A DNA stretch of 64,000 nt, from NCBI RefSeq assembly GCF_029637705.1, contig NZ_CP121252.1:2046001-2110000 (forward strand), read 5' to 3'. Within the stretch, counting starts at the first letter, position 1. Every line of letters begins with the position of its first letter. The position numbers and the translations under genes were made by a program. Shown in pieces: positions 26,387 to 34,200 of this stretch. This DNA is from Citricoccus muralis (lineage in GTDB: Bacteria > Actinomycetota > Actinomycetes > Actinomycetales > Micrococcaceae). The notes under the pieces are model-generated. The model did not search any database. It was not told where the DNA came from and saw only the letters and a list, made by a program, of their open reading frames with translations.

Positions 26387-26773
26387 TCAGCGGGATGCTG
26401 CCGGGGCGTTGACGTCAGCCGGCAGAGCCTGCTGAGCGGTCTTCACCAGGGTGGCGAAGGTCGCTGCGTCAGAGACGGCGATCTCGGCCAGCATGCGGCG
26501 GTCCAGCTCGATCCCGGCCAGCTTCAGGCCCTGGATGAAGCGGTTGTAGGTCATGCCGTTAGCGCGAGCGGCAGCGTTGATACGCGTGATCCACAGACGA
26601 CGGAAGTCGCCCTTGCGCTTGTGACGGTGCTGGTAGTTGTAGACGAACGAGTGGAGCAACTGCTCCTTCGCCTTGCGGTACAGGCGCGAGCGCTGCCCGC
26701 GGTAGCCAGACGCGCGGTCAAGTACCGTACGACGCTTCTTGTGGGCGTTGACCGCCCGCTTCACACGTGCCAC
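26387..26773 (-). CDS. rplT: 50S ribosomal protein L20
   Basis: A 128-residue ribosomal protein that binds 23S rRNA early in 50S assembly. [14 protein letters not shown] at the N-terminus and [20 protein letters not shown] and [13 protein letters not shown] in the middle are diagnostic. Translation starts at GTG 26773, with AAGGAG upstream at normal spacing. The last gene of infC-rpmI-rplT. The C-terminal tail is alanine-rich and slightly longer than average. Confidence 0.97.
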   Translation of the reverse strand: MARVKRAVNAHKKRRTVLDRASGYRGQRSRLYRKAKEQLLHSFVYNYQHRHKRKGDFRRLWITRINAAARANGMTYNRFIQGLKLAGIELDRRMLAEIAVSDAATFATLVKTAQQALPADVNAPAASR

Positions 26774-26856
26774 GTGCGTTCTCCTTCGATTGGGTCCCTC
26801 ACTCAGCAATTCGCGCCGGTGATGGAAAGCTGTAGTTGTTGGTCAGGCAGGCAGAA

Positions 26857-27051
26857 TCAGATGCCAAGCATCCGCTTGATGACTTTGACCTTGCCCTTGG
26901 AAACGAGCTTGTCCGAAGCAAGGCGACGCGTCAGCCGGGAGGACTTGTGCTCCAGGTAGTGACGACGGTTGGCCTGCTGACGCATCAGCTTTCCGGAGCC
27001 GGTCACGCGGAAGCGCTTTGCGGCACCCTTGTGGGTCTTCATCTTCGGCAT
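26857..27051 (-). CDS. rpmI: 50S ribosomal protein L35
   Basis: A 64-residue ribosomal protein, [21 protein letters not shown] at the N-terminus and KVIKRMLGI at the end, full length for the family. AAGGAG lies upstream of the ATG. It sits between infC and rplT in the conserved operon, with 110 bases before it and 83 after it, neither of which holds another gene. Confidence 0.98.
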   Translation of the reverse strand: MPKMKTHKGAAKRFRVTGSGKLMRQQANRRHYLEHKSSRLTRRLASDKLVSKGKVKVIKRMLGI

Positions 27052-27161
27052 GGCTGCCGTTCTCCTTCTATTGGTCGCTGGCTTCCGCGACGGAACCAGC
27101 TCAACGATCCGCTGGGGATCAGTCTTCCCGAACCGGGTATTCGGTCCGGGTGAGTCTGTGA

Positions 27162-27902
27162 CTACTTCTTCGGAGCGTGAGGCTTCGGGGGCTGAGGTGT
27201 TGCCGAGGACATCTTCTTCAGTTCCTCAGGCATGGCATCCGCCACCGAGTTCTTCACCGGCTTGGCGTTCTCCGCTACCGCTTCCTCGCGCTTGGCCTTC
27301 GCTTCGCGAGCGGCCTGATCGCGACGAGATCCGCCTCCGGAGCGCTCCTTGTTTCCAGTGGAGTCGCGGCGCGAGTCTGCACGGGCTTCAGCCTTGGTGC
27401 GCACCGGCCCCACCACCATGACCATGTTGCGACCATCCTGACGCGGTGACGACTCGACGACTCCAAATTCGGCCACGTCGTCCGCGAATTTCTCGAGCAG
27501 TCGAATGCCCAATTCAGGACGTTGCTGCTCACGACCACGGAACTGGATCATGGCTTTGACTTTGTCACCGGCCTGCAGGAACTTCTTCGCCCGCGCCGTC
27601 TTGGTCTCATAGTCATGAGTATCGATTTTCAGGCGGAAGCGCACTTCCTTCAGAACCGTGTTGGTCTGGTTCTTCCGTGCCTCACGGGCCTTGACCGCCG
27701 CCTCGTACTTCCACTTACCGAAGTCCATCAGTTTGCAGACAGGAGGCTTTGCGGTCGGTGCGACTTCCACCAAGTCGAGATCTGCTTCAACGGCCAGACG
27801 CAACGCATCCTCGATACGCACGATTCCGACCTGTTCGCCCTGTGGGCCAACTAGGCGGACCTCGGGCACACGAATGCGTTCATTGATTCTTGGCTCGCTA
27901 AT
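27162..27902 (-). CDS. infC: translation initiation factor IF-3, starting at ATT
   Basis: A 246-residue factor that dissociates ribosomes and proofreads the initiator codon. The protein begins [20 protein letters not shown], read from an ATT at 27900-27902 with AAGGAG seven bases upstream. No ATG or GTG in this region gives the conserved N-terminus. Rare AUU starts of infC are known in E. coli, where IF-3 represses its own non-standard start. The N-terminal domain (about 1-75), linker, and C-terminal domain (about 85-175, [18 protein letters not shown] and [10 protein letters not shown]) are normal. The C-terminal 65 residues are a charged, disordered extension. A hairpin attenuator lies in the leader. 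Confidence 0.96.
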   Translation of the reverse strand: MSEPRINERIRVPEVRLVGPQGEQVGIVRIEDALRLAVEADLDLVEVAPTAKPPVCKLMDFGKWKYEAAVKAREARKNQTNTVLKEVRFRLKIDTHDYETKTARAKKFLQAGDKVKAMIQFRGREQQRPELGIRLLEKFADDVAEFGVVESSPRQDGRNMVMVVGPVRTKAEARADSRRDSTGNKERSGGGSRRDQAAREAKAKREEAVAENAKPVKNSVADAMPEELKKMSSATPQPPKPHAPKK

Positions 27903-27962
27903 GGTGAGTCTCCTTGATAGATATGAGTTGAGCCAGCTCCCGGAACATCAGACGCGGAGACG

Positions 27963-27991
27963 AAAAAACCTCCGTGCAGATGCAGCGGAGG
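27963..27991 (-). terminator. intrinsic terminator in the infC leader (probable attenuator)
   Basis: On the minus strand CCTCCG (27986-27991) pairs with CGGAGG (27969-27974) across an 11-base loop and is followed directly by six T (27963-27968), a textbook intrinsic terminator about 61 bases before the infC start. Upstream on the same strand, GGAGGCC at 28117-28123 can pair with the 5' side GGCCTCC (27987-27993), giving a competing anti-terminator. The regulating signal is not known; an L20- or IF-3-type control is possible. Confidence 0.7.
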
Positions 27992-28203
27992 CCTGTCGAC
28001 GCCGGTACGGCATCGACCTTCGATCGACAACACGCCCCAAGGAACGATGTCTCAACCGGAGTACCCGGCAACTCGAGCTTCTTTCGAAGTCTTGCTGACG
28101 CGGGTGGGAGCTGTGGCCTCCACTTTTCAAACACACATCATACACTGCTTCGCACTCTGATACGAAGCAGATAAACATGCGCGGTCTGTGTCAAGCTTAC
28201 CCT

Positions 28204-28593
28204 ATGACTGATTCCGACCAGAATCCCGTTGGCCACGACGCCGGCGCCCAGACCGAAGCACCTCTCGACGACCAGGTTCGCGAGATCCACGAGGTTCCCG
28301 CCGTGGAACTAATCAACACCACCGCCGTGCACCTCATGACTGCAGCTGCAGTCAAGTGCGGCCTCGCCGATCTGCCCGACGCCGAGGAACAGCAGGACCT
28401 GGATGAAGCGCGCAAGCTCATCACAGCCCTGGCCGGCTTGGTCACCGCTGCCGCCCCCGAGATTGGGTCGCAGCACGCCGGTCCGCTACGCGACGGCTTG
28501 CGAACCCTGCAGCTAGCTTTCCGTGAGGCTTCACCCTTCCCGGACGCCCCAGGCAAGGGGCCCGGAGAGAAGTACACCGGTGCGGTGAACTGA
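28204..28593 (+). CDS. DUF1844 protein
   Basis: A 129-residue cytoplasmic, acidic, mostly helical protein of the DUF1844 family, seen in VHLMTAAAVKCGLADLPDAEEQQDLDEARKLITAL in pieces (about 45-85). The C-terminus has FREASPFPDAPGKGPGEKY. Function is unknown; in many actinobacteria it neighbours infC, divergently as here. The ATG at 28204 is chosen over one nine codons upstream; no ribosome-binding site is clear, suggesting a leaderless or very short leader. Confidence 0.85.
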   Translation: MTDSDQNPVGHDAGAQTEAPLDDQVREIHEVPAVELINTTAVHLMTAAAVKCGLADLPDAEEQQDLDEARKLITALAGLVTAAAPEIGSQHAGPLRDGLRTLQLAFREASPFPDAPGKGPGEKYTGAVN

Positions 28594-28612
28594 CGAATTT
28601 TCCACCGATACT

Positions 28613-28644
28613 CTGGGTCAGCGGTCAATGTACCGCTGACCCAG
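28613..28644. terminator. 13-bp perfect hairpin at a convergent junction
   Basis: CTGGGTCAGCGGT (28613-28625) and ACCGCTGACCCAG (28632-28644) are perfect reverse complements with a six-base loop. The arms lie between the DUF1844 gene and the convergent membrane-protein gene, and the latter's last codons and stop (28618-28620) are inside the stem. There is no T run. It can form on either strand and so probably ends both transcripts. Confidence 0.65.
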
Positions 28645-29028
28645 ATGTGTATTAACGCTCGGGGTGAAGAGCAACAGCAACACCACGGCCGCGGGCACCA
28701 GCAGAAGCAGTCCACCGCGAATATCACCGGCACTGAGTGAACCCATCGAGAGGATCGCTGCGAAGAGTTGGATCACAATCACCGCGGCTCGAGTCCACGT
28801 CTTTCCCGCCTTGACACCCCAGGCCGTAGCACCCAGCCACACCGCGCCGAGCAAAATCAGAAAGACGAGAAACAACTGTGCCGGAACCCCCAAGGCACCG
28901 TCCCCGAGCATGACGATCACCATCATGGCGGATACGACCAGCGCAGCAGCCTGCAGCCCCACGATGAAGGCGATCCCCCATGCCGCAGGCGGCGTCACCG
29001 ACCTGACTTCTTCACTCACTGAATTCAC
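28618..29028 (-). CDS. four-helix membrane protein, family not recognised
   Basis: A 136-residue protein with four hydrophobic helices (about 15-40, 48-70, 78-96 and 102-122) and a short polar N-terminus, MNSVSEEVRSVTPP. It lacks charged catalytic motifs and cysteines; WGVKAGKTWTRAAVIVIQL in the second loop is typical of small actinobacterial integral membrane proteins of unknown role. It is followed by the DUF1844 gene in convergent orientation and shares its hairpin. It is the only gene on its transcript. Confidence 0.78.
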   Translation of the reverse strand: MNSVSEEVRSVTPPAAWGIAFIVGLQAAALVVSAMMVIVMLGDGALGVPAQLFLVFLILLGAVWLGATAWGVKAGKTWTRAAVIVIQLFAAILSMGSLSAGDIRGGLLLLVPAAVVLLLLFTPSVNTHLGQRYIDR

Positions 29029-29381
29029 TCACTTCCGAGGCAGATGGTCCAGCAGACAGCCTATCGCCCATGGCCGCACACCCATTACTACTCATGAGTT
29101 AGGTAAGGCTCAGCAACGTGACAAAGACCTCCCGTATACCGCCGCATTTCTTCCCGAGAACCCTTGTATGGCGTTTCGGTGCGTGTCATGATAATTGGGA
29201 CATTTCGCAGGATGAAATTCATCCCCCAGATTTAAATTGATCTCATGTCTAGATCATCACGAGTTCATCGGCTGTTTACTCACGAATTCTCTCAGAGGAG
29301 ATTTTCAAAACAGCACCTTTCCCTCACCGAGGGTCGGCCATTCGTGTTGATTCAGGACTGATCAGAAGGAGAGTGCACCGC
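29029..29381. other. 353-base intergenic region before the whiB gene
   Basis: No open frame with coding character is seen. The part from about 29100 to 29290 is AT-rich compared with its surroundings and probably holds the whiB promoter; TTGTAT (29164-29169), a 17-base spacer and CATGAT (29187-29192) is a possible core. A long leader would then precede the ATG, with AAGGAG just before it. I found no CRP-like site such as those known before whiB1 of mycobacteria. Confidence 0.4.
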
Positions 29382-29630
29382 ATGGATTGGCGTAGCCGCG
29401 CAGCCTGCCTCAACAAAGACCCCGAGCTGTTCTTCCCGGTCGGCAACACCGGCCCAGCACTGCTGCAGATCGAAGAAGCCAAGGCCATCTGCCGTACGTG
29501 CGAGGTCATGGATACCTGTCTGCAGTGGGCCATGGAAAGCGGCCAGGACGCTGGCGTCTGGGGTGGCACCAGTGAAGACGAGCGTCGCGCGATGAAGCGC
29601 CGCGCCGCACGCGCACGTCGCGCTTCCTGA
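29382..29630 (+). CDS. whiB1: WhiB1-type iron-sulphur transcription factor
   Basis: An 82-residue Wbl protein. MDWRSRAACLNKDPELFFPVG is the classic WhiB1 start. Four cluster cysteines are at residues 9, 37, 40 and 46, followed by the turn GVWGG (58-62) and a basic tail RRAMKRRAARARRA that binds DNA. WhiB1 carries a [4Fe-4S] cluster, sensitive to nitric oxide, and binds the domain 4 region of the main sigma factor. A 13-bp hairpin follows, then the convergent PdtaS-like kinase. The symbol is by closest resemblance to the mycobacterial protein. Confidence 0.95.
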   Translation: MDWRSRAACLNKDPELFFPVGNTGPALLQIEEAKAICRTCEVMDTCLQWAMESGQDAGVWGGTSEDERRAMKRRAARARRAS

Positions 29631-29653
29631 TACTCGGATCACCTACGCGTCTT

Positions 29654-29685
29654 GGGGGCGCAGACCTTTTGCGGTCTGCGCCCCC
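29654..29685. terminator. 13-bp perfect hairpin between whiB1 and the PdtaS-like gene
   Basis: GGGGGCGCAGACC (29654-29666) pairs perfectly with GGTCTGCGCCCCC (29673-29685) across TTTTGC. On the plus strand it is followed by ATTGCTTT, weakly T-rich. It lies 24 bases after whiB1 and 7 bases before the end of the opposing kinase gene, so it can serve both directions. Confidence 0.8.
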
Positions 29686-29691
29686 ATTGCT

Positions 29692-31170
29692 TTAACGATC
29701 GTGGAGCGGCACCGTGATCCTGACCTCAGTACCGGGCAGCTGGTCCCCGGCTTCCGAACGAGGGTGCCATTCGATGCGCCCACCCAAATCTGATTCCACC
29801 AAGGTCGTCACAATCTGCAGGCCTAGACCACCGGCACCGCTCGGCTTCACCGGCACCGTGTCGGCTTGATCCGTGGGGCCCTCGTCGCGCATGATAATGC
29901 TCAGCCATTCGCCGTCGTCGTCCGTCCGGCGGCTGGCTTCGAGCTCAACCACTCCGCCTCCAGCTTTGGTGCCGTGCTCCACAGCATTGGTCGCCAATTC
30001 GTTGATCACCAGCGCCAAGGGTGTGGCCATGCTACCGGGCAGGGTCCCGAAAGATCCGTGCATACGCGCACGCACATTCGGTGCGGCCGAGGCCACTTCG
30101 ACGGCCAGGGTGAACTGCCGCGACAGCAGCCCATCCATGTCGAGGTCGTCCTCGGTAGTGAAGGACATGGTCTCGTGGACCAGAGCGATGGTGTCCACCC
30201 GCTGCATGGCCTGTTCCAGCCCACGACGAGCCTCGGGAGAACTCATCCGCCGGGATTGCATGCGCAGCAGCGAACCCACCGTCTGGAGATTGTTTTTCAC
30301 CCGGTGGTGGACCTCCCGGATGGTCGCATCCTTGCCCATCAGTTTGAGGTCACGACGACGAATTTCCGTTACCTCGCGCAACAGCACCAGCGCACCGAAA
30401 CGCTCCCCGTCGCGGCGCAGCGGAACCGAACGCAATGACAGGCTGACCGTGCGCAGGTCGATGGAGGCCCGCCCCGCGCTGCGGCCGAAGAGTACCGCCG
30501 GCAGGTTTTCATCCACGGGGCGACGCTGATCCATGTAGTCTAGTGCCAACCGTGACAGCTGCCGGCCTTCCAATTGCTCGCTGATCCCCAGCTTCCGGAG
30601 CGCCGAAATCGCGTTCGGCGAGGCGAAGGTGACCAGTCCGTGGGCATCCATCCGGATCATCCCATCCCCCACACGCGGGTTGTCCCACACCACGGTGGGC
30701 GAATGCGCGTCAGGTTCCGGCCAGGTACCTTGAGCGATCATCCGCAGCACATCATCTGCGCTAAGCCGGTAGATGGCTTCCAGTCGCGAGGGCACCCGCT
30801 GGGTGGTGAGGTTCTGATGTACCGTCACCACCGCAATGGGATGCCCGCCGCGCATGACCGGCCAGACGGCAACCCCCAGAGAACTGCCCGGATTGGGCAC
30901 GTCGTTGGGATTCACCGTCTGACCCGTCATCCAGGCTTGCTGCACCAGTGGTTTGAGACCGACGCGCGGCGAAGACCCGACCACATCACGGTGCAGTGTG
31001 GTCTGCGCGGTGAAGGGTCGGGCCTGTGCCACAGCGGTGAACCCCGTCGTGTCATTTGACCCCGGTTGGCTGGCCGGTGCCCAGAGGACCAGGTCAGAGA
31101 ACGCCAAATCGGCGATCATCTGCCAGTCATGGGTGAGCCGGCGCAGGTGCTCCTCGGTGTCTTCGCTCAT
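29692..31170 (-). CDS. pdtaS: PdtaS-like cytosolic histidine kinase
   Basis: A 492-residue kinase without transmembrane helices. Domains in order are a GAF-like region (about 10-150), a PAS-like region (about 175-285), the HisKA_2 phospho-acceptor helix EVHHRVKNNLQTVGSLLRMQ (about 300) and a HATPase with ELATNAVEHGTK and GAGGLGLQIV. This is the layout of mycobacterial PdtaS, which signals to the RNA-binding ANTAR protein PdtaR. No PdtaR gene is in the window, so the partner must lie elsewhere. ATG 31170 (MSEDTEEHL) is preferred to a start six codons upstream. Confidence 0.9.
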   Translation of the reverse strand: MSEDTEEHLRRLTHDWQMIADLAFSDLVLWAPASQPGSNDTTGFTAVAQARPFTAQTTLHRDVVGSSPRVGLKPLVQQAWMTGQTVNPNDVPNPGSSLGVAVWPVMRGGHPIAVVTVHQNLTTQRVPSRLEAIYRLSADDVLRMIAQGTWPEPDAHSPTVVWDNPRVGDGMIRMDAHGLVTFASPNAISALRKLGISEQLEGRQLSRLALDYMDQRRPVDENLPAVLFGRSAGRASIDLRTVSLSLRSVPLRRDGERFGALVLLREVTEIRRRDLKLMGKDATIREVHHRVKNNLQTVGSLLRMQSRRMSSPEARRGLEQAMQRVDTIALVHETMSFTTEDDLDMDGLLSRQFTLAVEVASAAPNVRARMHGSFGTLPGSMATPLALVINELATNAVEHGTKAGGGVVELEASRRTDDDGEWLSIIMRDEGPTDQADTVPVKPSGAGGLGLQIVTTLVESDLGGRIEWHPRSEAGDQLPGTEVRITVPLHDR

Positions 31171-31204
31171 CGCGACGGGAAAGACCATGCACGGATCTTA
31201 CCGC

Positions 31205-34200
31205 TCATTGCACCAAGCTTCGCAGTCGACGCAACATCACGGTCAATGCAGCAAGGTCGGTCTTACCGGTCTTCTCATCAGGGGTGAGCTGGTCATGCAC
31301 CCCGTCCAGGAAGGTGCGCAGTCGCTCGATCCTGGTTTCGTTCTGGGTGTGCCAGCGACCCAGCAGATCCTCTGTGCTGAGGCCTTCCTCGTTATGACTG
31401 AGCACCGACTCGGTCACCTGGATCATCCAGATGTAGAAGTCGTCACGCATTGCCCCGCGTGCCAGTGCCTGCCACCGGGTGCGGCGCGGCAGGAAGGTGA
31501 TGAAGTCGAGCAGCTCATCTGCGCTGAATTCGTCGTAAAGCCGGAAGTAGACTTCCGCCACCCGCACCGGGTCCAGGTCCTGGCGACGGGCCAGGGTCAC
31601 GATATCCAGTAGCGCGTAGGTTTCGAAGGCCATCGCGCGCACCGCGGCGATCCCCTCAGGGAAGCCCGCACGCAGGTTGTTCTCCTTCCACAGCGTGTAA
31701 CGCTCGTCGACCTCGCCGACAAATATTCCTGGCAGGAGGGCGGCCAGGCGCTGCACCGGCACGGCAAGATCCCCGATCTGGTCCTCGAGGGTCTCGTCAA
31801 TCCCGCGATGCAGGATCATCCACCGCACGGCACGGTCCAGCAGTCGGCGCAGTTCCTGGTAGGCCAGGCTGCGCGTGGCCGGGTCGATGCCCACCGGGAG
31901 GTCTTGGAGCTGAGACATGTAGCGGTCCAGCCAGTAGATCTCCTTGGAGGCGATGTAGGCCTTGACGATCGCGGTGGTCTCCGCGCCGGTTTCTTCCTGG
32001 GCGCGGAACACGAAGGTGGTGCCGCCGACGTTGACGACGTCGTTGGCCACCATCGTGGCGATAATCTGACGCCGCAGCGGGTGCGCCTGAATCGCATCCA
32101 CCCGCGAGCGCACACGGCGCGGGAAGTACTGGATCAGCACCTTGGCGAACCAAGGGTCGTCAATCAGGTCGGATTCCAGCAGCTGTTCGGTCAGGTTGAT
32201 CTTGGTATAGGCCTGCAGCACCGACAGCTCGGGAGTGGTGAGCCCCTCCCCCTGCTGGACCCTCTGGTTGAGCTCCTCGGTGGTCGGGATCGATTCGATG
32301 CTGCGATCCAGCCCGGCGTTGGCTTCCAACCAGGAGGCGTGCCGGATGAAGCTGGGCATCCAATCCGACACCCGCGCCGAGTCGTTACGCAACAACACGT
32401 TCTGCGCCTTGTTGGTGGCCAGCACCAGCTGTGCAACGTTATCAGTCATGGAGCGCAGGGTTTCGGCACGCTCGTCGGGATCGAGACTGCCATCCTGGAT
32501 CATCGCGTTGAGCAGGATCTTGATGTTCACCTCATGGTCTGAGGTGTCCACGCCGGCCGAGTTGTCGATGGCGTCAGTGTTGATTAGTACCCCGTTGCGC
32601 GCGGCTTCAATGCGGCCCAGCTGGGTGGCTCCCAAGTTGCCGCCTTCAACGACCACAGTTGCGCGCAGATCGGCACCGTTCACTCGGATCGCGTCATTGG
32701 CACGATCGCCCACGACGTCGTTGGACTCGCCGGTGGCCTTGATGTAGGTGCCGATGCCGCCGTTGTACAGCAGGTCGACGTCGGCGCTGAGCACCGCTTT
32801 GAGCAGCTGGGTCGGCGTCATGGTGGTGACGCTCTCGTCGAGGTCCAGCAGCTCCCGGATCTCCGGGGTGATGCCGACCGACTTGGCCGATCGGTCGAAC
32901 ACGCCGCCGCCGGTGCTGATCAGTGCGGGGTCGTAGTCGGACCACGACGAACGGGGCAGCGAGTACAGCCGCTCGCGTTCCTGGAAGGAGACCTCCGGGT
33001 CGGGGTTCGGGTCGATGAAGATGTGCAGATGGTTGAACGCTGCCACCAGGCGGGTGTGACGGGACCGGAGCATGCCGTTGCCGAACACGTCCCCCGACAT
33101 GTCGCCGATGCCCACCGCGGTGAAGTCCTCGGTCTGCACATCATGACCGAAGGAGGCGAAATGGCTGCGTACGGACTCCCAGGCGCCACGGGCGGTGATG
33201 CCCATGCCCTTGTGGTCGTAGCCTTCGGAACCGCCCGAGGCGAAGCCGTCGCCGAGCCAGTGCCCGTATTCCTCAGAGATGGCGTTGGCAGTGTCCGAAA
33301 AGGAGGCGGTGCCTTTATCAGCGGCCACCACAAGGTAGGCGTCCGGTGCGTCGTGACGGATGATGCCTTCGCGGGTGATCGTTCGGGTCCCCTCGGCATC
33401 GACGACCTGGTTGTCAGTGACGTCGAGCAAACCGCGGATGAAGGTGCGGTAGGCGTCCTTGCCCGCTTCCATCCACGCCCCGCGATCCACCGAGGGGTCG
33501 GGCAACCGGTGCGCGTAGAACCCGCCCTTTGCGCCGGTCGGCACGATGACGGCGTTCTTGACCTGCTGGGTCTGGACGAGGCCGAGCACCTCGGTGCGGA
33601 AGTCCTCTCGACGATCGGACCAGCGCAGTCCGCCGCGAGCGACCGCGCCGAAGCGCAGATGGGTGCCGGAAACGTCTGGCGATTCCACCCAGATCTCGTG
33701 GGCTGGGCGAGGCGCCGGGGCGAACGGGATGCGCGAGGGAACGATCTTCAGCGACAGCCACTCGTGGTGCTGGTAGAAGTTCGTGCGGTCGGTGGCTCCC
33801 ATGGCGGTGAGGTAGCCGCGCAGCACACGGTCGGCGTCCAGCGTCGGCACGGCGTCGAGTGCGACCAGGATGTCCTCGTTGACGGCGTCGAGCACCTGGT
33901 GGCGCAGCTCGGAGGCTTCACCCCCGTATTCGAAGTCATCGACCAAGGCTTCCGGCCGGCTGACGATCTCCGTATGCTCCGGGTCGAACCGCACCTGGAA
34001 GTACCGCACCAGGCCAGCGGTCACGTTAGGGTTGCGCAACAGTGTGTCCGCCATGAAATCCGGCGAGTGGGGCACGCCCAGCTGCCGCAGATAGTGTCCG
34101 TAGCCGCGCAGCATCGACACGGTACGCACGTCGAGTCCCTGGCGCAGCACCAGGCGGTTGAATGCGTCCGAGGCGGCGCGCCCCGTCATCGCCTCGGCCA

